Assembly (NCBI GenBank): GCA_021732405.1
Contig: JAKFVB010000037.1
Span: forward strand, 1 to 47,529
Direction of reading: 5' to 3'
Length of the DNA stretch: 47,529 nucleotides
Source: Methylotenera sp.
GTDB lineage: Bacteria; Pseudomonadota; Gammaproteobacteria; Burkholderiales; Methylophilaceae
Below are positions 7,941 through 15,996 of this stretch, one piece after another (the stretch's first letter is position 1; the number at the start of each line of letters is the position of its first letter). The notes beneath the pieces were generated by a model. The model was not told the origin of the DNA, searched no databases, and was given only the letters and a program-made list of their open reading frames with translations. Made by a program: the position numbers and the translations under genes.

Positions 7941-8108
7941 ACTGTATCAATTCATATCTTCAAATTACTAAATATACGCCCCTTAATTGGTGTCAGCTTT
8001 TAGGGTCGCATGTTTATGGGTTTATCGTTATAGAAGTTAAACCCTTTCTGAACTTAACTGGCTTTTATGTTATCTTTAATTAATAGCCCGCGATTGTTAA
8101 GGAATTGA

Positions 8109-8627
8109 ATGCGTAAACTTTTTGCAACACCTGCCTTTATCTTACTAGCATCAACCGTATACGGCGATGAGATAAATTTACGGCCTGGATTATGGGAAAT
8201 CGCTACCACGTCCGATTTATTGCTATTAGTGCCGCATATTCCCGCAGACCAAATGCAAGCCATTAAAGATTTAGCCAGTGAATATGGGTTTGAAGTGCCT
8301 CCAATTGAAAACGGTGCAGCAATATCCAAAGCCTGCATTACGCAAGAAATGGCAAGCCAAAAATCATTACCGATTTTTGCGCAAAGTCAATTAGGCTGCG
8401 TCACCAAAAACGCGACGCGCACTGGCAACAACTACAAAATGGATTTTGTATGCGATAGCGCCGATTTAAAAGGCACAGGAACTGCAGAAGGTACAATTAT
8501 TAGCGCAGAAAGCTTTACAGCAAAAACCAAATTCAACGGCACTGCGCAAGGCAATGCTGTGAATGAGCAAGCGGATGTAAACGGCAAGTGGATAGGTGCA
8601 AATTGTGGCGATGTAAAGCCGCTATAA
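8109..8627 (+). CDS. DUF3617 secreted protein
   Basis: A 172-residue protein with an N-terminal signal peptide (MRKLFATPAFILLASTVYG), predicted to act in the periplasm. After it comes the DUF3617 signature RPGLWE, followed by two cysteine-bearing strands (KACIT and LGCVTK) and a late VCDS/ANCG pair, probably disulfide-linked. DUF3617 proteins are common in Proteobacteria and their role is unknown. AAGGAATTGA precedes the ATG. It is the first host gene after the integrated element. Confidence 0.8.
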   Translation: MRKLFATPAFILLASTVYGDEINLRPGLWEIATTSDLLLLVPHIPADQMQAIKDLASEYGFEVPPIENGAAISKACITQEMASQKSLPIFAQSQLGCVTKNATRTGNNYKMDFVCDSADLKGTGTAEGTIISAESFTAKTKFNGTAQGNAVNEQADVNGKWIGANCGDVKPL

Positions 8628-8656
8628 TAACAATTCATTAAAAGGAGTGAACAGCC

Positions 8657-8854
8657 ATGGCCGAACCTGACTTAATAAAACCAGAACTAAAAAAGATTAA
8701 GTTTGAACAACATGTAGACGCGATTGAAAAACACAAAGCATTGTTAGAAAAACTGCATCTTGATTCAAACACGCATCTGGATGAAGTGAATAACTCGTTA
8801 CAGCAACTTACCCTTACACTTGAGGAATATCTTAAAGTGATAGGCATTCCATAA
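8657..8854 (+). CDS. Small coiled-coil hypothetical protein
   Basis: A 65-residue, charged, almost wholly helical protein with heptad-like spacing (VDAIEKHKALLEKLHLDS and following). It has no signal peptide or membrane segment. AAAGGAGTG before the ATG supports expression. It lies 29 bases after the DUF3617 gene on the same strand, so an operon is possible. Function unknown. Confidence 0.6.
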   Translation: MAEPDLIKPELKKIKFEQHVDAIEKHKALLEKLHLDSNTHLDEVNNSLQQLTLTLEEYLKVIGIP

Positions 8855-9028
8855 CGGATAACTGTTGAAATAATGCGCATTGCAAGCAGCACACCTTACT
8901 TGAGCGCCCCGTTAACTGTTGTTTAAAAATTTAACTCATCTTTTTATAAGTAACCAGCTTAGAGTAATCCATAATATGGATATTCCTGCCATGATAAACT
9001 TGCTTCAAATTCTCAACACACATCACAA

Positions 9029-9892
9029 ATGATTCAATACAACCCAAAAGACTGGATTACTTTTATCTTCCGTTTTCACGAATCGGATACCTTCAGACAG
9101 CTTATTCCGATGATGATTTTCATTGCATTATATGCAGGCGGCATTGCCTATTTGGAAATAGAATTTTGGCAACTTTCCGAACAAAGTCATGTGAAAAATA
9201 TCCCCTTAATGCATTCTACAGTCGGATTTGTATTGTCATTATTATTGGCTTACAGAACCAACACCGCCTATGAGCGCTGGTGGGAAGGCCGAAAATTATG
9301 GGGCGCGCTAGTGAACAACAGTCGCAACTTGGCGATTAAACTTTCTGCTTACTTAACACATGAAACCGACCGAAATTTTTTTAGAAAAGTCATACCAGCA
9401 TACGCATCGGTACTTTCTAAACATTTGTTAAATGAAGAAGTCGGCCAAGTGTTGTTTGAAGGCTTAGATTTAGAAATCGACCACCACAAACATAACCCCA
9501 ATCAAGTGGCTAAACTACTGTTTCAAAAAGCGAACGAGCTATATACATCTGGCAAAATCACTGGCGACCAGTTTTATATTATCAACGCCGAACTACAATC
9601 ATTTACCGATATTTGTGGCGCCTGCGAACGCATTAAAAATACGCCAATTCCCTATTCATACAGCGCATTTATTAAAAAATTCATCTTCTTTTACATCATG
9701 ACATTGCCGTTTGGCTATGTATTTAGCTTGGGCTACTACGTCATTCCAATCGTGGTGTTTATTTTTTATGTGCTAGCCAGCTTAGAACTGATTGCTGAAG
9801 AAATTGAAGACCCTTTTGGCGGGGATGATAACGATTTACCAACTAAAAAAATTGCGGCGAATATTAAAAAACATGTAGAAGAATTGCTTTAA
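9029..9892 (+). CDS. Bestrophin-family (UPF0187) anion channel
   Basis: A 287-residue inner-membrane protein of the bacterial bestrophin family, homologous to pentameric chloride channels. The hallmark segment RTNTAYERWWEGRKLWGALV (about residues 75-95) is present, after two N-terminal membrane helices. A second hydrophobic pair (FFYIMTLPFGYVFSLGYYVI and following) sits before the acidic ELIAEEIEDPFGGDDNDLP stretch, which matches the conserved calcium-clasp region of eukaryotic members. The gene stands alone between the coiled-coil gene and a repeat. The substrate in this organism is not known. Confidence 0.88.
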   Translation: MIQYNPKDWITFIFRFHESDTFRQLIPMMIFIALYAGGIAYLEIEFWQLSEQSHVKNIPLMHSTVGFVLSLLLAYRTNTAYERWWEGRKLWGALVNNSRNLAIKLSAYLTHETDRNFFRKVIPAYASVLSKHLLNEEVGQVLFEGLDLEIDHHKHNPNQVAKLLFQKANELYTSGKITGDQFYIINAELQSFTDICGACERIKNTPIPYSYSAFIKKFIFFYIMTLPFGYVFSLGYYVIPIVVFIFYVLASLELIAEEIEDPFGGDDNDLPTKKIAANIKKHVEELL

Positions 9893-9974
9893 CTCCGCTT
9901 TTTCAATAAAAAAGTCAGTTAAACAGCTATTAACACTTAAGCGGAAATGATGGTGCCGAAATGGTTTTGACTTT

Positions 9975-10170
9975 CAATCCCCTTTGCCGCGCCTTCGGCT
10001 TGAGCGGCAGATGCACGGTGACGAGGACTGTTTGAGCGCTGAAAGCGTGAGTCCGCAGTCACCACGCAGATGCGGCGCTAAGACCGAAGGAAACAAGCGG
10101 CAGTGGGATGCCCTTTTATTTGGTTACTTTGTTTTGGGCAAGCAAAATAAAGTAACTCGCTTGAAGGCGA
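9975..10170 (+). repeat. Dispersed repeat of the GGTTACTTT...AAAGTAAC type
   Basis: The end is an interrupted hairpin, GTTACTTTGTTTTG paired with CAAAATAAAGTAAC across GGCAAG (10123-10156), followed by TCGCTTGAAGGCGAAA. The preceding GC-rich part has nested inverted segments. I recognise this from many beta- and gammaproteobacterial genomes as a dispersed repeat often mis-called as a short protein. No gene is supported between 9893 and 10193. Confidence 0.6.
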
Positions 10171-10193
10171 AATGTGAAGTTTTGAATTACACA

Positions 10194-10931
10194 CTAATTT
10201 ACTCGTCGACTATCAACTATTCTTAACAGATGGCTTGCTAAAACAACCATTTCTTGAGCTTCTGTAGGGTCGTTAATAACTACAGTCCGATGTGAGTGAG
10301 GATTTTTATATGAGCCAATTGCTCCAGCAAATAACTGCTTTAGTGCATCTCGTTCACTTACAGGCTGCTCTTGATTCGCCAACGGCCCATTATTCTCGTC
10401 AAATGCTTTTCGCATCAATGTAACACCCAGAACTGTGTCATCAAAACCTCCTGCTTCACGTACAGCGATTTCGACAGCCCTAAATGCCTTAAAAACAGCA
10501 GTCTCCAAGTCTCCACTAGCTAAATCAATCCAAACTTCTTCAGCAATAATTGGGTGTAACAAAGTTTTTGGGAAATTTATGCTACGAGCATAGCTTTTGA
10601 AAACCGCTTCATTGAGTAAATCCACTACTTTGCGAGAAAATCTCAGATAGCCGTTATTTCCATTAATACCTGGGTCTGGAATTAGTAAACCTTGTACAGC
10701 AAGCCAATTCCACGCTTCGCTAAAAGCAAGTTCAGCTTCTTGTCTTTTATTTTGTGGGTAGCCTTCCGACCTTCCAGAAATACCATTAATGTGACTAATT
10801 AAGCTCTGTATGTGGATAATATTATTTTGTTTATGCTCATACGCCAGTCGAAGCAATAAAAAAGCCAGCTCTTCTGTTGATAAAGCTAATAAGACTTCTA
10901 CATCTGGAATAATCTCTGTTAAAAGTGGCAT
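10194..10931 (-). CDS. TIGR02391 (Ymh) family protein
   Basis: A 245-residue protein. The C-terminal half (about residues 120-240) matches the Ymh signature: LHPIIAEEVW, then TAVFKAFRAVEIAVREAGG, then LMRKAF, then LKQLFAGAIGSYKNPHSHR, then EAQEMVVLASHLLRIVD. This domain is often found in phage-related and defence loci, and its KNPxSHR segment resembles the active region of HEPN-type nucleases. The N-terminal half is helical and unassigned. The gene ends 7 bases after the nrdJb stop region on the same strand, yet looks functionally unrelated to it. Confidence 0.8.
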   Translation of the reverse strand: MPLLTEIIPDVEVLLALSTEELAFLLLRLAYEHKQNNIIHIQSLISHINGISGRSEGYPQNKRQEAELAFSEAWNWLAVQGLLIPDPGINGNNGYLRFSRKVVDLLNEAVFKSYARSINFPKTLLHPIIAEEVWIDLASGDLETAVFKAFRAVEIAVREAGGFDDTVLGVTLMRKAFDENNGPLANQEQPVSERDALKQLFAGAIGSYKNPHSHRTVVINDPTEAQEMVVLASHLLRIVDSRRVN

Positions 10932-10938
10932 TCAAAAG

Positions 10939-11643
10939 TTACCCACACTTACTCTCACCACAATTCAAACAAGTCAAACACCCGTCCATAATAATGCTAG
11001 CCTTCACATTACACTTTTTGCAAAGTGATGCGTTTTTTGGAAAGCCTTCTGCGTTCATTTCACCGCCTGCTTTTGCATTTTTATCCAAGTATTCTGCTTT
11101 TTTATCATCTACCAGTTTTTGTTGATGCTCATCTAAGCCTGGTTTTTTAAGCATGCCGATTTCTTGCAAATGTTGTTCTACAACTTCGCCAATCTCTGCC
11201 ACCAAACTAGGGATAAACTTACCGCCTTTTTTAAAGTAGCCGCCGCTTGGTTCAAATACGCTTTTAAGCTCTTCTACCAAAAACGTCACATCGCCACCTT
11301 TGCGGAACACGGCAGACATGACGCGGGTGAGGGCGACTATCCATTGAAAGTGATCCATGTTTTTGGAGTTGATAAAAATCTCAAATGGGCGGCGGTGCTC
11401 TTGCGGTGTGCCTTCGTTCATCACTACATCGTTAATGGTGATGTAAAGCGCGTGCTCTGTCACTGGCGTTTTGACTTTATACGTACTGCCTGTGATTTTT
11501 TCTGGGCGGTCTAGCGGCTCGCCAATTTGCACGATTTTTGCATTTAAGTCTTTTAATTCAGTGGCTTTTGCCGCTGCGTCGATTTTGTCTTGCTCGTTTA
11601 CTAGCGCGTAGCCTGTAATTTTCTTTTCAATTTTCACTGCCAT
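10939..11643 (-). CDS. nrdJb: Class II ribonucleotide reductase subunit NrdJb (TSCPD domain)
   Basis: The small half of a split B12-dependent ribonucleotide reductase, as in Pseudomonas NrdJa/NrdJb. Diagnostic stretches are LDRPEKITGSTYKVKTPV, EHALYITINDVV, RRPFEIFINSKNMDHFQW and VFRKGGDVTFLVEELKSVF. The C-terminus has the paired cysteines CKKC...CLTCLNCGESKCG that re-reduce the active site. AGGAGAAACAAA precedes the ATG. The catalytic partner NrdJa is not adjacent: upstream there is only a repeat, about 330 AT-rich bases and the SPARTA genes. The partner must be encoded elsewhere or have been separated by insertion. Confidence 0.85.
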   Translation of the reverse strand: MAVKIEKKITGYALVNEQDKIDAAAKATELKDLNAKIVQIGEPLDRPEKITGSTYKVKTPVTEHALYITINDVVMNEGTPQEHRRPFEIFINSKNMDHFQWIVALTRVMSAVFRKGGDVTFLVEELKSVFEPSGGYFKKGGKFIPSLVAEIGEVVEQHLQEIGMLKKPGLDEHQQKLVDDKKAEYLDKNAKAGGEMNAEGFPKNASLCKKCNVKASIIMDGCLTCLNCGESKCG

Positions 11644-11681
11644 TTTGTTTCTCCTATTTGGGCTTAAGTTTGAGAGGCTTA

Positions 11682-11718
11682 CCCCTCACCCTAGCCCTCT
11701 CCCGCAAGGGGCGAGGGG
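11682..11718. repeat. REP-like palindromic repeat
   Basis: CCCCTCACC...CCCGCAAGGGGCGAGGGG is a GC-rich imperfect palindrome of a type scattered through many proteobacterial genomes. It lies just upstream of nrdJb, where it could affect mRNA structure. Confidence 0.6.
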
Positions 11719-12049
11719 ATTAATCCGTTCTAAAATTTGCCATAGTTTATATTAACTATTAAATGTCTAACACTATTAAAAACCCAACAATCAATTCATT
11801 TAACTAAGTGTTCAACATTCAAGTAATAAAAAAGTGTCTAATATTTAGTTTAATCAATTTATTACGTTTATCCATCATAAACCACATTATATGGTCTTAC
11901 AACAATAATTTAACACACCATATTGTGTTTTTATAACATAAATATCTTATCATTTAATCTCTATTGATTAGACAAATTATCACTGTATTTTTTGTTCATC
12001 TAAATGTAAGTTTTAATTTGATTACAAAATACAATAAGGCATTGTTTAC
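11719..12049. other. AT-rich intergenic stretch
   Basis: About 330 bases of very AT-rich sequence with no credible reading frame on either strand. It separates nrdJb from the end of the SPARTA pair. I see no clear terminator or mobile-element end. Confidence 0.5.
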
Positions 12050-13585
12050 TCAAATATAATGTTTAAAGGGGAGTGGCGGCTGTTCTCTATCTGAAGGGCC
12101 TGCAGTTAATATTTCACCCACTGCATCAGCAAATCTTAAAGTAACAGGTATTCCATCTCCATAAATGCAAGCATTAAAGTTTAACTTAGTTAAAGCCATA
12201 ATATCTTTCATAACGGTTAACAAATCCGCCTCACCTCGAACGATATCTATTTTTATAGGATTAGGTGTTTCACGTCCTGGGTAAGTATTTAAATAGGGTA
12301 TAAATCCTTTTGTCCAAAGAAACCCATTACGTTCGGTTAAACGTATTGCCGTACCCCTAATAACAGGATGACTACCAGGCCTGAACAATTTAATGCTGTT
12401 CGATTGCCTTATTCTGACACCTATAAGCTTTGTGTTTTCTGGCAAAGCATCAGTAAATCCGTCCCATTCATCACTACTAAATGCTGTTTTCCCATGCAAA
12501 AATAGTTCTGATGGATAAACTCCTTCTTTAGCCTTGTAGGCATCTAAAACCATTGTAAGTAAGGCGCGTGCAGTTAATCTATCAAGATGAAATTCTTTAG
12601 TTTCTGATGATTTCCACCTGCCTATAAGGCCTTTAAATACAAGCCCATCACCTGAATCAAGAAACATTTGTGCACCACAACAAGCACTACCTTCTTCCGC
12701 ATTCATAAGCTGTTTAAACACTAAACCAACATAACAGACTTGATTACGAATTTGGGCTAGCTGCCAAGGGCGTCTTCCACTCTTGAAATAGGCTGTTGTG
12801 GCCAAGTTCCAGGCTACAGTTGCAGGATCTTGAATTTGTCTTAAAGGCATACCATTACTTTTTACAAACTCTTCTGGAGCGATTGCAGTTTCTCTTAAAA
12901 TTTGGACTACAGCACGATTAGTACCTTCTAATAAGCGCGCTTTTAATTGGTTATGGAAATTCACCTCGTAAAGATATGGTTCTGTGGCCTCGTTGTCGGC
13001 ATCAAATAATGAAGGTTCTTTTATTAGCTCTTTCGCTAATGTCTTGTTCATCAAATTTTTAGTTTTAAGCCGTAGGTCTGCTGGAATGACTGACTTAGGT
13101 CTGCCATATTGGTAGATTCTTTCTGGAATGACGACAAACCACAAATCAACCGGAGTCTCTTCTTCATTTAAATAGCGTTGAATAGCATTTGAAAATACCT
13201 CTACAGTTTTAAAGATTGCCACATGACGATCGCTAATCAGTAGCGCCTGATCAATTTCTTGATTTGTAATAACAATCTCACACTCGGATTTGTTAGGTAA
13301 GTTCAAGCCAAAAACAGCAGAAAATCCGGGAAATATACGATGCTGCGGTGAGTCTGATTCTTTTGCAGGTATAACCCCATTTATTTTAGACAGCCATTGA
13401 TTGAATATTCTTAAACCATCACTTGTCCCAACTACACCTATTCTCAATGTGGCAGACTTAGTATTATTTTTTAGTGGGCCAAAAAGATATAAGCCGTCTT
13501 TAGGTGAGGCAAGTTTCTGACCACTACCAAAAACTAGTTCTGGTTCATCAATGTAGTCAATTTGTTGAATAACTACATTCCTCAT
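12050..13585 (-). CDS. Short prokaryotic Argonaute (SPARTA, MID-PIWI-like)
   Basis: A 511-residue protein matching the short pAgo subunit of SPARTA systems in length, partner and order. The MID-like region covers roughly residues 120-280 (DLWFVVIPERIYQYGRP, with the nucleic-acid 5' end pocket expected here). The PIWI-like region follows (TAYFKSGRRPWQLAQIR, then CYVGLVFKQL, then PSELFLHGKTAFS). Known short pAgos lack the slicer tetrad and act as guide-directed sensors, which I infer applies here too. The start overlaps the TIR-APAZ stop by 4 bases (ATGA), so the subunits are co-translated. In characterised systems guide RNA bound to target DNA drives oligomerisation and NAD+ loss. Confidence 0.87.
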   Translation of the reverse strand: MRNVVIQQIDYIDEPELVFGSGQKLASPKDGLYLFGPLKNNTKSATLRIGVVGTSDGLRIFNQWLSKINGVIPAKESDSPQHRIFPGFSAVFGLNLPNKSECEIVITNQEIDQALLISDRHVAIFKTVEVFSNAIQRYLNEEETPVDLWFVVIPERIYQYGRPKSVIPADLRLKTKNLMNKTLAKELIKEPSLFDADNEATEPYLYEVNFHNQLKARLLEGTNRAVVQILRETAIAPEEFVKSNGMPLRQIQDPATVAWNLATTAYFKSGRRPWQLAQIRNQVCYVGLVFKQLMNAEEGSACCGAQMFLDSGDGLVFKGLIGRWKSSETKEFHLDRLTARALLTMVLDAYKAKEGVYPSELFLHGKTAFSSDEWDGFTDALPENTKLIGVRIRQSNSIKLFRPGSHPVIRGTAIRLTERNGFLWTKGFIPYLNTYPGRETPNPIKIDIVRGEADLLTVMKDIMALTKLNFNACIYGDGIPVTLRFADAVGEILTAGPSDREQPPLPFKHYI

Positions 13586-14994
13586 TGTTCTTCCTCTTCT
13601 TCTAATTGATATAAATAACTGTCATCTTTATCATCAAACAGAAGGTCTGCATCTTCTAGGTCTTCCACTGCTGTATCTTTTATTTTATTTTCAAGAATTT
13701 TTACTGATGCCATATAGGTTAAGGGAAATGCTTCAATTTCTATATTTCGATTAGGTGAAACAGGTATTGTTATTCTCTCTTCGCCTTTGGCTAATTCACT
13801 TAAATATGCTGAGGATAAATCTCTCCAACGGTCTTGCCACCAAGACTTACAAAACCTGCGCCTTAATCTATGCATTTGAGCTGAGTCACCAATAGGTGTA
13901 ACTCCATCGGACGTGAAAACTACATGTGGGAGTAGCGTGAAGCGACTGGTTTTGCCTACCGTTGGAACAGCTTCAATAGCAAAGTGCCAGAAAGCTTTTA
14001 ATTTTTTACTTTCGCCCAATAAAGCTCTGCTGCCAGAATTGCCTAAAGCATCAATGAACTTAGTTCTTTCTATTTTTGATTCAGCCTTAGATCGGTACCA
14101 GCACAGTTTATTATTGGCTAATGCAAATCCAAGCAATCCCTCCTTAGCTGCGAAACGTTCCCAACTTTGACGAATTAAATCAGTAACTATATTAGATCTA
14201 TCTTGATAAGAAAGCTGAGGTAAGTTGTTACTGCCACTTTGTAGAAATGAAGTGGTTTCAATTGCACTAAGATTTTTTAAAGCACTAGGGGCATCTAATG
14301 TATTGAAATCCTTTGCATCAGCAAAGCTAATGATGTACCTATCAACTTGTCGGCATGGCCACTGTATTTTTAAAGGTTCAATGTTCTTGGGTGCAGATTC
14401 AAAATAAGAGATTTTAATTGCGGCTGGAACTTCTAATATAGGAAGCCAATTTGACATTACTTCTTCATTTTTTCGTTCGAGTAACTTATCTAACTCTAAA
14501 AAGTTTTTAGCCCAATTAGATAATACATTTTCAGTACTTTGGTGCCGAGGAACTTGGTCTTTTTCAAGTTTCTCCAATAGTCGTGCCAGTCCTAGATGCC
14601 AACCCTTTGTAAAGTCTACTACGTTTTTATTGTGGATATGAATTGGGATTTCATCATATGGAATCTCACCTATGCGCACCGGAATAATGAAGTCCCCTAA
14701 ATCTCCTTTCGCTTCAATTGAATCTGCAACACTCAGCTCCTTTTGAAATCCCCTTTTAGTTACAGACACTGGAGATAAAACACTGATAAATTTAATAGTG
14801 TATTGACGAAGCGACTCATCAATATCTTTCCAAAAAACCTCCCCACCCACAAGATGGGTCAAGTCAGACCAAACTTCATAACCATCAGACGCAAGACGTG
14901 CGCTGAGCCATGCGGTGAAATCATTATCATTAGGATTGGCGTGACTTATAAAAATGAGCTTTTTAGATTTAGTCAGATCTGCATCTTTAATCAT
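13582..14994 (-). CDS. TIR-APAZ effector subunit of SPARTA
   Basis: A 470-residue protein. Residues about 10-145 form a TIR domain: KLIFISHANPNDNDFTAWLS, EVWSDL, SVLSPVSVTKRGFQKELSVAD. Glu86 in KELS is the probable NADase glutamate. The remainder (about 160-470) is an APAZ domain, the piece that docks onto short Argonautes, ending in a strongly acidic tail (DLEDADLLFDDKDD and EEEEE). It is the first gene of the SPARTA operon. Established SPARTA work shows that this subunit destroys NAD(P)+ once the complex detects invader nucleic acid. No SPARTA gene was found truncated. Confidence 0.9.
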   Translation of the reverse strand: MIKDADLTKSKKLIFISHANPNDNDFTAWLSARLASDGYEVWSDLTHLVGGEVFWKDIDESLRQYTIKFISVLSPVSVTKRGFQKELSVADSIEAKGDLGDFIIPVRIGEIPYDEIPIHIHNKNVVDFTKGWHLGLARLLEKLEKDQVPRHQSTENVLSNWAKNFLELDKLLERKNEEVMSNWLPILEVPAAIKISYFESAPKNIEPLKIQWPCRQVDRYIISFADAKDFNTLDAPSALKNLSAIETTSFLQSGSNNLPQLSYQDRSNIVTDLIRQSWERFAAKEGLLGFALANNKLCWYRSKAESKIERTKFIDALGNSGSRALLGESKKLKAFWHFAIEAVPTVGKTSRFTLLPHVVFTSDGVTPIGDSAQMHRLRRRFCKSWWQDRWRDLSSAYLSELAKGEERITIPVSPNRNIEIEAFPLTYMASVKILENKIKDTAVEDLEDADLLFDDKDDSYLYQLEEEEEQ

Positions 14995-15244
14995 ATGGGA
15001 CCTAAAATTTTTGCTATTAATTAATCATTATTATTATCTATTTAGCTTAGCCGAAAAGTTTATTTTCATATTTAATGTTTGTACTCAAGTAGATATTTGT
15101 TGTTGCTTAATCAATTATAATTATCTATCTAATTTATTTCAGTTCAGAAATTATGATACGTCTATTGAAGCCGTTTAAGTCCAAAGGACAGGGCAACACA
15201 GAGTATCGTAACCACTTAATAAAGATTTTAAAAATTAACCAAAA

Positions 15245-15883
15245 ATGTGTGCCAATTTCCAACCAATTAAGTACCACAATGCCGGCTGGGTGAAGGAGCA
15301 CTTTGACTGCGAATTGCCACCCGAGCCTTGGCGAGAAGAGGCTTACCCTACCCACCCAGCTCCATTCGTTTATCTAAAAGATGGCAAGGCACATTGTGAG
15401 CTGGCTAAATTTGGCATGGTCCCTATCTGGGCACCCGACAAGAAGAAATACGGCCTACGCACCTATAACGCCAGATCTGAAACGGTTCACGAAAAACCAA
15501 CCTATAAGAATGCTTGGCGTGAGCGGCGATTTGGCTTAATCCTGATGGAAAGCTTTTATGAGCCTAATTGGGAATCAGGTAAAGCAGTACGCTGGGGAAT
15601 CCAACGAGCTGATGGCCAACCATGTGCTGCTGCAAGCATCTGGGAGCGTATCGTTGACAAGGAAACTGGTGAGGTAATCATGTCATTTTCAATGTTGACT
15701 ATAAATGCTGATGGCCATGAAGTGATGAAGCATTTTCATCGGCCTGAGGATGAAAAGCGGTCAATTGTGGTGCTGGAGGATATGGATTACATCGGGTGGC
15801 TAAATGCGGATCATGAAGAAGCTAGAGAGTTGTTGAAGTTGGCCGAGAGTGGCTTTCTTAAAAGTGAGCCGTTTCCTAGATAA
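15245..15883 (+). CDS. SRAP-domain protein (YedK/HMCES family)
   Basis: A 212-residue protein that in known homologues forms a covalent crosslink with abasic sites in single-stranded DNA and shields them. Cys2 directly after the start methionine (MCANF) is the expected nucleophile once Met is removed. The other active-site elements are visible: Asn in YNARSET, Glu in ESFYEP, and His in NADGHEVMKHFHRP. It lies between SPARTA and the RelA/SpoT-like gene. No clear LexA-type box was seen upstream, although it is near the SOS cassette. It could be a host repair gene or cargo of the defence region. Confidence 0.88.
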   Translation: MCANFQPIKYHNAGWVKEHFDCELPPEPWREEAYPTHPAPFVYLKDGKAHCELAKFGMVPIWAPDKKKYGLRTYNARSETVHEKPTYKNAWRERRFGLILMESFYEPNWESGKAVRWGIQRADGQPCAAASIWERIVDKETGEVIMSFSMLTINADGHEVMKHFHRPEDEKRSIVVLEDMDYIGWLNADHEEARELLKLAESGFLKSEPFPR

Positions 15884-15996
15884 TAATTATGTAGATTAGC
15901 AGTCTACTGGGCCAACTAAAAGTTCAAGCATTCTAATTTCCTGAAAATGAGACCCATCATTTACAATTAAGTATAGGAAATATATAAAGTTATTAA

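Noticed and set aside
9984-10226. An 80-residue plus-strand frame
   Set aside because: It lies over a dispersed repeat known to generate false short frames and overlaps the TIGR02391 gene.
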